DNA of 64,000 nt from contig DXIW01000021.1 of assembly GCA_019112625.1 (NCBI GenBank), positions 1 through 64,000 on the forward strand. Direction: 5' to 3'. The position numbers and the translations under genes are program-made. The notes beneath the pieces were generated by a model. The model was not told where the DNA came from. It was given only the letters and a program-made list of their open reading frames with translations, and did not search any database. This DNA is from Candidatus Acutalibacter stercorigallinarum (GTDB lineage: Bacteria > Bacillota > Clostridia > Oscillospirales > Acutalibacteraceae). This document shows positions 51,010-57,774 of the stretch, in pieces (position 1 is the stretch's first letter; the number at the start of each line of letters is the position of its first letter).

Positions 51010-52769
51010 TGTCCCATCGCCTGCCTTTCCAGTTCTGCCTGCACTTCCGTTGAGGAAAGAAGCACAGGGTCGTGATATTGGGAGACGATCTCCTCTGCCA
51101 AGCTGTCGGTCTGCCAGCCGAACTGGAGGAACATGTGGTCTGAAAAGCCGGTGGCCAACCCATATCCTGCCCGGTTGAGGAGGGTCTCGCTGTCTTGCAA
51201 GAGGACATAGTCCGAGAGCTGTATGACGGGGGAGAGGCCTTGCCTTTCCTCTTCCTGGGTGACGGCGGTCTGGAGCTGGTCCAGCCACTCCTTGGTAGCC
51301 TGATACCCGGGCGGGGCCAGGGGACTTGTCACCAGCCGGTAGGGGCCCAGCTCCCGGGCCTCCAGCAGTCCTCCCATCAGAGAGAGACCGTTGGCCCTGC
51401 CCCGGTAAGCGCCGTCCGACTCCGGGAGGCTGACCTGTACATTTCTCCCGCCAGTGACCTTCACCGCGAATTCGCTCTCCGGCAGGTCTGTCCGGGGGAT
51501 AAAGGCGAGCAGCCGCGGCTCGTCCCCCGGCTCGCCGTAAAAGATCTTCCGGTACCCCGCCCAGGGGTAGTAGGGGAAGCACCCGGGCAGGCACGTCCCC
51601 TGGCTGCCGCTGTAAAACATGGGGCTGCTGCCGGCGTACTCCACGGTGAGGGAGGAAAGGGGCCCCGCCGGGGTCACAGTGAGGTAGTCCCCCTCCCGGG
51701 TGAAGGGGAGGGCCGCGCCGTTTTCATCGGTGACGCGGGTCACCCGGTAGCCGTGGTACAGGGTAAAGGGGTACGCGGAAAGGGCGGGGCCCTCCAGGTC
51801 CATGGTGACGGCGGCCCGAAGCTCCCGGCCCAGGGCCAGGTCCATATCGTAGACCGCGATTTGGAAGGCGGGCTCCTCCTCCCGCTGGAGGTGCTGGCCG
51901 TAGTAGGCATCGTCCGCCCGGAACACGCTGGTGGGGGAGGTGGTGAGGTCGATGAGGCTGTCCCCCTGGACAGCGAGGGCCAGGCACCCGGCAAAGCCGG
52001 CCAGGCACGCCCCGGCAGCGGCGAGGCGAACCCGCCCCCGCAGGAGCTTCCCCGCCAGCGCCACCAGTGCCAGGCACAGCCACAGGCCGGTGAGGCTCCA
52101 GCGCCAGGCCTCGCAGGAAATGCCGTACTGGTAGTCCATGGACCAGGTGGTGTTGGGGGGCAGCACCCAGCTGAACACCGCCTTGGCGGGCCAGATATTG
52201 ACGTGGTAGCCGTCGCTGAGGATGCCCGGCACCAGGTCGGAGACAGGGAGCATCCAGAATCCCAGCAGGGCCAGCAGGGCGTAGGCGGGCAGCCGCTTGC
52301 AGCACAGGGCCAGCAGCCCGCCCACAGTGACGGCCAGGGCCCCGGCGGCGAGGGTATTTAAGGCATTGACTGCCAGGGTGTGGGGGAAGTACATCCCAGG
52401 CGCGGAAGCCAGAAGGCCCAGCAGGAGGCAGGCGGCCTCCATCGCCAGAAAGAATACAGCTGCCAGGCAGAGGAGGACTGCCCAGGGCGCGGCGTAGAGC
52501 CGGGCCTTCCCCCAGGGGATGGCCGCGGCTGTTTCCTCCAGGCCGCTTTGCCGGACGCTGGCGAGAAATTCGTAGGAGAGGTACAGCTCCAGGAGGAACA
52601 GGGGGCCGCAGGCCTGCTGCAGGTCCCCGGCAAACCACAGCACATCCCCGTGGAGGCGGAACAGGCTCCCCTGGTAGAGGGCGAAGCCCGCAATCCCCAC
52701 CCCGGCCAGCAGGGCGGGAAAGAAAACCCGTTTCGTCCGCAGAAAGAGACGCCAGCTCGTGCGTAGCAT
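51006..52769 (-). CDS. Large ABC-2 type permease with an extracellular domain
   Basis: 587 aa from ATG 52769, with GGAGG 8 nt upstream; the GTG at 52787 overlaps that region and is less likely. About six to seven N-terminal helices (to about residue 270), then ~310 residues predicted outside (QGDSLIDLTTSPTSVFRADD onward) with beta-rich segments. The outside part recalls the peptidase-M1-like N-domain fused to some ABC-2 permeases, but lacks a zinc HEXXH motif. First gene of its operon. Confidence 0.75.
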   Translation of the reverse strand: MLRTSWRLFLRTKRVFFPALLAGVGIAGFALYQGSLFRLHGDVLWFAGDLQQACGPLFLLELYLSYEFLASVRQSGLEETAAAIPWGKARLYAAPWAVLLCLAAVFFLAMEAACLLLGLLASAPGMYFPHTLAVNALNTLAAGALAVTVGGLLALCCKRLPAYALLALLGFWMLPVSDLVPGILSDGYHVNIWPAKAVFSWVLPPNTTWSMDYQYGISCEAWRWSLTGLWLCLALVALAGKLLRGRVRLAAAGACLAGFAGCLALAVQGDSLIDLTTSPTSVFRADDAYYGQHLQREEEPAFQIAVYDMDLALGRELRAAVTMDLEGPALSAYPFTLYHGYRVTRVTDENGAALPFTREGDYLTVTPAGPLSSLTVEYAGSSPMFYSGSQGTCLPGCFPYYPWAGYRKIFYGEPGDEPRLLAFIPRTDLPESEFAVKVTGGRNVQVSLPESDGAYRGRANGLSLMGGLLEARELGPYRLVTSPLAPPGYQATKEWLDQLQTAVTQEEERQGLSPVIQLSDYVLLQDSETLLNRAGYGLATGFSDHMFLQFGWQTDSLAEEIVSQYHDPVLLSSTEVQAELERQAMGQ

Positions 52770-52886
52770 AGACAGCACCTCCGTCACCTTGTTTTACAGG
52801 TAAGACTTGCCAGGCGCCGGTCCGTTACAGGGTTTCGTGTGGGTTTTTGATTTTAGAAGCTGAGCTTCACGGTTTTTTCACAAAAA

Positions 52887-52919
52887 CTTTAGGGCAGCTT
52901 TAGCCCCTTGGGATACACT
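52887..52919 (+). promoter_or_regulatory. Regulon box C: orphan CTTTAG promoter
   Basis: CTTTAG (52887-52892), 5 nt, CTTTAG (52898-52903), 10 nt, TACACT (52914-52919). Same spacing as boxes A, B and D. It reads rightward, away from the ABC-2 operon, into a short terminated leader and then a truncated gene on the other strand. Confidence 0.72.
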
Positions 52920-52925
52920 AAGGGC

Positions 52926-52994
52926 ACGCCGGAATACCGGCGGTCGCGCAAAAACAGCACAGGCAGGCCGGGAGCGGCTTGCCTTTCCTTTTTT
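52926..52994 (+). ncRNA. Candidate small RNA or attenuated leader from box C
   Basis: Predicted transcript of about 70 nt: CGCCGG-AATA-CCGGCG hairpin at 52927-52942 (near-copy of the one after box B), an A-rich single-stranded part, then a 9-bp terminator stem AGGCAGGCC/GGCTTGCCT (52961-52984) followed by TTCCTTTTTT. Either a regulated small RNA or the leader of a gene lost at the junction near 52995. Confidence 0.4.
52961..52994 (+). terminator. Intrinsic terminator of the box C transcript
   Basis: 9-bp stem with one G-T pair, 6-nt loop, then TTCCTTTTTT. Confidence 0.75.
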
Positions 52995-53432
52995 AGGAAG
53001 GAGGGCGCCCATGCCCACGATAGCGGACAGGTTCTTCACGTCCTGCATGACGTGCAGCATCTCGAAGGCTTCGCCGGTGCTCAGCATCAGGTTCAGGCGC
53101 TGGTCGTAGGAATCCCACGGAATCTTGATCATGGACACTTCCACGTTTACGCCGTCTTCCTTCAGCTTCTCGTTGACAGCGGCCAGGCCAGCGTCGTTAT
53201 CGGTGCTGGTGGTGCCGGGCTGCACGATACGCACGGGGTAGATGGTGCCGTCGTCCTCGGGCTCCTCCTCCTCGGCAGTCTCGGAAGTGGAAGCCTCGCT
53301 GGTTTCGGAGGTCTCCGCGGAGGAGGCCTCACTGGAAGCGCTGCTGCTGTCGTCGCCGCCGCAGGCAGCGAACACAGTGACCAGCATGACCATAGCCAGC
53401 AGGAGAGCGAGGATCTTTTTTGTGCTCTTCAT
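52995..53432 (-). pseudogene. Truncated CUT1 solute-binding lipoprotein
   Basis: Start ATG 53432 (GAGG 8 nt upstream). Lipobox VFAAC (Cys24), Ser/Glu linker, then the first ~100 residues of an LplA-type binding protein up to about VGMGALLP. After that the frame runs into the reverse complement of the box C leader and stops at 52878. Full-length relatives have about 500-570 residues, so roughly three quarters of the gene is missing. The rearrangement joins the gene to the terminator at 52961-52994. A real deletion or inversion breakpoint and an assembly misjoin are both possible. Confidence 0.7.
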
Positions 53433-53511
53433 TTTCTTCGCCTCTTTCATAAAGATTTTGAATATTTGTTTTAACAGGGGCAAGCCCTGGAAAAACCGTT
53501 GGGAAAATCGA

Positions 53512-54432
53512 TCAGCCTTTGACCGCGCCCACGACCATGCCTTTTACGAAGTACTTCTGCAGGAAGGGGTACAGCAGGATGATGGGGCCCATGGTGACCA
53601 CGCAGGCGGCCATCTTGAAGCTCTCGCCGGGAGGGTTGGAACGGGTAGCGCCCTGGGCCACACGGGACATGGCGGTGATCTCCGACTGGATGTTGAACAG
53701 GAGCATCTGCAGGGAGTAGTTGTCCTGGTCGTTGATGAGCATAACGGAGTTGAAGTAGTTGTTCCAGTAGCCGATGGCGTAGAACAGGGCGATGGTGGCC
53801 AGCACCGGCAGGCACAGGGGCAGGTAGATGGTGAAGGCGATACGCACCTCGCCGGCGCCGTCGATACGGGCGGACTCGTTTAGGGCGTCTGGGATGCCGC
53901 GCACGAAGTTGCGCACCAGGAACATATTAAAGGGCGAGAACAGCAGGGAGGGCACGATAAGGGCCCAGATGTTGTTGTAGCAGCCGATGATCTGGGAGAT
54001 CATGTACCAGGGCACCAGGCCGGCAGAGAACACCATGGTGATGTAGAAGTACAGCGACAGGCCGTTGCGGTAGCGGCACTGCTTGTTGGCCAGGGTGTAG
54101 CCGGCGCCGAAGGTGATAAGGGTGGCCACCACGGTGCCTACCACCGTGACGAAAATGGTGATGCCGTAGGCACGGGGCACTGAGGAGCTGGGGGCGAACA
54201 GCAGCTCGTAAGCCGCTGTGGACCAGCCGTCGGGGAAGAAAGAATAGCCGTTGATGGTGATGGATTTCTCTTCGGAGAAGGAAACGATAAGCACCAGGAT
54301 GAACGGCACCACACAGGCCAGGGCGAACAGGGTGATGAAGAAGTAGATGAAGAACTGGCTCACCTTTTCACCGGTGCTCTTTTGGATTTTGTTGCTCCGT
54401 CTTAATTGGATAGCGTTAGCAGATGCTGCCAT
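53512..54432 (-). CDS. CUT1 ABC importer permease 2 (YtcP/LplC family), decaying locus
   Basis: 306 aa, ATG 54432 (AAAGGAG upstream at a long distance). Six membrane helices; EAA loop NESARIDGAGEVRIAFTIYLP; C-terminus QKYFVKGMVVGAVKG, as in its counterpart at 7911-8816. The gene itself looks intact, but both flanking partners are damaged. Confidence 0.88.
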   Translation of the reverse strand: MAASANAIQLRRSNKIQKSTGEKVSQFFIYFFITLFALACVVPFILVLIVSFSEEKSITINGYSFFPDGWSTAAYELLFAPSSSVPRAYGITIFVTVVGTVVATLITFGAGYTLANKQCRYRNGLSLYFYITMVFSAGLVPWYMISQIIGCYNNIWALIVPSLLFSPFNMFLVRNFVRGIPDALNESARIDGAGEVRIAFTIYLPLCLPVLATIALFYAIGYWNNYFNSVMLINDQDNYSLQMLLFNIQSEITAMSRVAQGATRSNPPGESFKMAACVVTMGPIILLYPFLQKYFVKGMVVGAVKG

Positions 54433-54464
54433 ACGGGGAAGTCACTCCTTTCGAATGGGACGGC

Positions 54465-55325
54465 TTAGAACAGGGCGCCGTCGGGGAATTTGCGCCGGAC
54501 GATCCAGTTGGAGGTGAACACCAGGATGAAGCCGACGATGGACTGGTACAGGCCGATCGCCATGGACAGGCTGGGGTCGCCGGTGTTCTTGAAGGTCCGG
54601 TACACGTAGGTGTCGATCACTTCCGCGATGGGCATCAGGGAGCTGTTGTCCCGCACGATGGCGTACATCATGCCGAAGTCGCCGTAGAAGATGCGGCCCA
54701 CAGCCATCAGGGTCATAATGCACACGGTGGGCATCAGCAGCGGCAGGGTGATGTAGCGGATGCGCTGGAACCGGGTGGCGCCGTCGATGTAGGCGGCCTC
54801 GTACAGGCCCTCGTCGATGCCGGTGATTGCCGCCAGGTAGACGATGGAGTTATAGCCCGTGCTCTTCCACAGGTTCAGCACCAGAAGAATGGGGTACCAA
54901 TAGCTGGCGTCGGAGTAGAAGTTGATCCGCTCGCCGCCGGAGGAGACGATGAGGTTGTTGATCAGGCCGGTGTCCGTGCCCAGGATGCCCTGGAGCATGT
55001 AGCTGACGATAACCCAGGAAATAAAATAGGGGAACAGCATGGTGGACTGGGAGACCTTCAAATACTTTTTCGCCTTGACCTCGTTTAAGACGATGGCCAG
55101 CAGCACCGCGAAGATGGTGCCGGGCACCAGGAACAGGACGTTGATGACCAGGGTGTTCCGGGTGACGGCCCAGGCCCAGGTGGACGAGAAGAAGTACTCG
55201 AAGTTCTTCAGGCCTACAAAGGGGCTCATAATGCCGGTCTTGTAGCTGTAGTCCTCAAAGGCGATTGCCAGATAGGGCAGCGAACAGTAACAGTAAACGA
55301 ACGTATACAGCGCCGCGGGGAGCAC
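54465..55325 (-). CDS. CUT1 ABC importer permease 1 (LplB family), 5' frameshift
   Basis: The uninterrupted frame gives 286 aa from GTG 55325, but that start lies inside TM1. Conserved sequence (KNKPFKEIWRNKFLYLLVLP) continues upstream to an in-frame TAA at an A7 run (55372-55378 on the plus strand as T7). With eight A's the frame would join an ATG at 55392 behind GGAAGGG, giving a normal N-terminus. So the gene carries a one-base deletion, a slippery phase-variable tract, or a sequencing error. EAA loop: EAAYIDGATRFQRIRYITLP. The 23-bp palindrome terminator upstream separates it from the isomerase operon. Confidence 0.75.
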   Translation of the reverse strand: MLPAALYTFVYCYCSLPYLAIAFEDYSYKTGIMSPFVGLKNFEYFFSSTWAWAVTRNTLVINVLFLVPGTIFAVLLAIVLNEVKAKKYLKVSQSTMLFPYFISWVIVSYMLQGILGTDTGLINNLIVSSGGERINFYSDASYWYPILLVLNLWKSTGYNSIVYLAAITGIDEGLYEAAYIDGATRFQRIRYITLPLLMPTVCIMTLMAVGRIFYGDFGMMYAIVRDNSSLMPIAEVIDTYVYRTFKNTGDPSLSMAIGLYQSIVGFILVFTSNWIVRRKFPDGALF

Positions 55326-55415
55326 CAGGAGGTAGAGGAATTTGTTTCTCCAGATCTCCTTGAACGGCTTGTTTTTTTACGCATGCATCCATCACCCTTC
55401 CAATACTTTACTCAG

Positions 55416-55437
55416 CCCTATTACATATAGAATAGGG
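55416..55437. promoter_or_regulatory. Inverted repeat upstream of the second importer
   Basis: CCCTATT (55416-55422) and AATAGGG (55431-55437), 8-nt centre, about 25 bp before the intended start at 55392. Candidate operator; no regulator gene is adjacent. Confidence 0.4.
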
Positions 55438-55503
55438 CGGGATGTGCGGCAAACCAAACAAGGATGAGCCAAGAGGAACACAAGGGGCAGAGACCCCCCA
55501 TGA

Positions 55504-55550
55504 TAAAAGCAGAGAGCCAGTGCCTGCCAGGCACTGGCTCTCTGCTTTTA
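55504..55550 (-). terminator. Very long palindromic terminator
   Basis: Near-perfect 23-bp arms around a single central base (arms begin TAAAAGCAGAG and end CTCTGCTTTTA). It follows the isomerase gene on the minus strand and ends in CTTTTATC. Confidence 0.8.
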
Positions 55551-55591
55551 TGCAAACTACCCCGTTTGACGTATGGTTGTGATTTGGAAGA

Positions 55592-56389
55592 TCAGGCCAG
55601 GGCGTTCTGGATGAAGTCCATGCTCTCCTTCAGGCCGGTGGTGGGGTCGCCGTTGTACTCAAACTCCACCGAGAGCATCTCCGGGTAGCCGTCCTCTTTC
55701 AGCTGGCGGATGAGGGCGCCCAGCGGGGCGTTGCCCTGCCCCAGGGGGAAGCAGTCCTCCCCGCCGGTGAAGGTGTCTTTGAGATGGACGTGGTAGATCC
55801 GACCCTTCAGCACCTGGGCGGCGGCGAGCAGGTCGTAGCCCTGGGAGTTGTAGATGCCGGTATCCAGGTTGGCGCCGATGGTCTCGAAAGGGGCGATGGT
55901 CTTGGCGATTTCTTCGGGGGACTCCAGGTTGGGGGCGGGGTGGTTCTCAATGGCGTACTTGACGCCATAGGCTTTTCCGCAGCGCTCCATCTCCGCCAGC
56001 AGGTCGCCGATGCCCTCGCCGGCCATGCAGCCGGTTACCACGTGGGCGCCCAATGCTCTGGCAAAGCGGTAGGCGGGCTCTACAGTGGACACGTCTTGGG
56101 GCGTCCAGCCGCCGATGCAGTACACCACAGCCCGGAAGCCCATATCCCGGAGCTGCTGGCCCATAGCCTTGGCGTCCTCCTCGCTGTACACCAGGTGGGA
56201 GAAGGTGGGCTCCCAGATCTCAATGCCGTCGTAGCCCAGGGCCCGGATCTCGCCGGCCAGCTGGAGGAAGTCCTCCCGGGTGAACTCCGCCCGGTACCGG
56301 GCAGTCATGTCGCCCCAGACAAAGTTCTCGGGCTTTTTATAGCCGTAAATGCGCATGTAGTAGCTGCAGGTGATAGTTCCGATTTTCAT
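55592..56389 (-). CDS. Sugar phosphate isomerase/epimerase-like TIM barrel
   Basis: 265 aa, ATG 56389 with AAGGAGG upstream. AP-endonuclease-2-type barrel (IolE/IolH, xylose isomerase-like): metal ligands are suggested by GIEIWEP, YAIENHPAP, ANLDTGIY, VHLKDT and SVEFEYNG. It follows the dehydrogenase gene by 15 bp; the pair probably converts a sugar or inositol-like compound by oxidation and isomerisation. Confidence 0.85.
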   Translation of the reverse strand: MKIGTITCSYYMRIYGYKKPENFVWGDMTARYRAEFTREDFLQLAGEIRALGYDGIEIWEPTFSHLVYSEEDAKAMGQQLRDMGFRAVVYCIGGWTPQDVSTVEPAYRFARALGAHVVTGCMAGEGIGDLLAEMERCGKAYGVKYAIENHPAPNLESPEEIAKTIAPFETIGANLDTGIYNSQGYDLLAAAQVLKGRIYHVHLKDTFTGGEDCFPLGQGNAPLGALIRQLKEDGYPEMLSVEFEYNGDPTTGLKESMDFIQNALA

Positions 56390-56404
56390 AGGATATATGC
56401 CTCC

Positions 56405-57478
56405 TTATTTCTGTTCGAACGTGACGGCCCGGCCGCCGTTGCGGGCGGACATGTAGATGGCCTCCAGGACCCGCACCACCTGGGCGGCCTGGTAGCAGGT
56501 GACGATGGGCTCGGTGTCAGTGACAATGGCGTTGACCCAGGCGGCAATCTCCCGGTCGTAGGGGGTCTCCTCCTCGTTCTGAGGGAAGGGCTCGGGCTGG
56601 TACTGCCACAGGTGGTCGTTTTCCTCGCCGTTGAGCACCAGCTGGTCGTTTTTCAGCTCGGCGCCGGCGTTTACCCCAAGCAGCAGGGAGGTGTTGGTCT
56701 CCATCTCCTTCACGTTGGCGGCCCAGGTGGCCTTTACCACCAGGGTGGCGCCGCTTTGCAGGGTCACGGTGCCGAAGGCCCCGTCCTCCACCTCGAACTT
56801 GTCAATGTCCCAGTGGCCGCCGTTGTTAAAGCCGCCCAGGGGGATGAGCTTGTCGTAGATGTTGCCCACCGCGGAGACGATGGGGGAGTAGTCGTTCATC
56901 AGCCACAGGGTGCGGTCTACAATGTGGGTGCCGATGTCGATGAGAGGGCCGCCGCCCTGCTTCGCCTTGTTGAGGAACACGCCCCAGGTGGGCACGCCCC
57001 GGCGGCGGATGGTGCTGGCCTCGGCGTAGTACACCTGGCCCAGCTTGCCGGCCTCCATCTCCTTCTTCAGCAGCATGGTCTCCCGCTGGTAGCGCAGCTG
57101 GTAGCCCACCGAGAGCTTTTTGTGGTTGCGCTCCGCCGCAGCGATCATGGCGTCGGCCTCGGCGCTGGAGATAGCCATGGGCTTCTCGCAGAACACGTGG
57201 GCCCCGGCGTCCAGGGCGGCGATGGTAAGCTCGGCGTGGCGGCAGTTCTCGGTGCACACGCTGACGATGTCCGGCTTTACCTCCCGCAGCATGGCCTGGT
57301 AGTCGGTGTAGACTTTTGTATCTTCATCCCCAAATTTTTCTTTCGCCTGCACGGCACGCTCCTCGATCAGGTCGCATACGGCGGCGATCTTCACATTGGG
57401 CAGCCGTTTGTACCCCCGCAGGTGTACCGGCGAGATGTACCCGCAGCCGATGACGGCAGCCCGCAAGATCTCACTCAT
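56405..57478 (-). CDS. Gfo/Idh/MocA-family dehydrogenase
   Basis: 357 aa, ATG 57478. Rossmann fold (AAVIGCGYISPVHL, residues about 7-20), the EKP motif (FCEKPMAIS), and GGGPLIDIGTHIVD with the catalytic Asp/His pair. NAD(P)-linked oxidation or reduction of a sugar or inositol. The leader 57479-57560 can fold into competing hairpins (see separate entry). Confidence 0.88.
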   Translation of the reverse strand: MSEILRAAVIGCGYISPVHLRGYKRLPNVKIAAVCDLIEERAVQAKEKFGDEDTKVYTDYQAMLREVKPDIVSVCTENCRHAELTIAALDAGAHVFCEKPMAISSAEADAMIAAAERNHKKLSVGYQLRYQRETMLLKKEMEAGKLGQVYYAEASTIRRRGVPTWGVFLNKAKQGGGPLIDIGTHIVDRTLWLMNDYSPIVSAVGNIYDKLIPLGGFNNGGHWDIDKFEVEDGAFGTVTLQSGATLVVKATWAANVKEMETNTSLLLGVNAGAELKNDQLVLNGEENDHLWQYQPEPFPQNEEETPYDREIAAWVNAIVTDTEPIVTCYQAAQVVRVLEAIYMSARNGGRAVTFEQK

Positions 57479-57509
57479 TTGTCTTTACCTCCCTTAAGGA
57501 AAAGTGTGG

Positions 57510-57558
57510 GCCGGGGCCTTTCCCCGGCTGCCCTTATGCTAATACGGAAGGCCCCGGC
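57510..57558 (-). promoter_or_regulatory. Leader with mutually exclusive hairpins before the dehydrogenase gene
   Basis: AAGGCCCCGGC at 57548-57558 (plus-strand reading) can pair with GCCGGGGCCTT at 57510-57520. The latter can instead pair with CCCCGGC at 57522-57528. The structures compete, as in attenuators. No strong T run follows, so translation or stability control is as likely as termination. Confidence 0.4.
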
Positions 57559-57712
57559 TGTAAACTGCTATTTTTGACATTTGTTATACTTTTTAAGACA
57601 GATGGGCGGCTTTTTCATAAACAGACAGGCTTTACACATTTTGTATTCCTTCAATAATTGCGATTGCCCCCGCAAGGATGGGAAAAGGGAAGGCCTGGCA
57701 TAAAATTTATAC

Positions 57713-57741
57713 TTGCGCGCCAGTGCGTGAACAGGTAAGAT
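57713..57741 (+). promoter_or_regulatory. Promoter of the canonical GH3 gene
   Basis: TTGCGC (57713-57718), 17-bp spacer, TAAGAT (57736-57741), about 34 bp before the ATG at 57775. Confidence 0.45.
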
Positions 57742-57774
57742 AGGGGTAAGGATTTGCGAAAGGGAGGACTGCGT

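Noticed and set aside
51006..52769. Active M1-type peptidase fused to the permease
   Set aside because: The outside domain has no HEXXH zinc motif; only a structural resemblance is possible.
53011..53112. Plus-strand ATG with GGAAGGAGGG upstream, just after the box C terminator
   Set aside because: The reading is only the antisense of the truncated binding-protein gene and ends in a stop (TAG) within about 35 codons.
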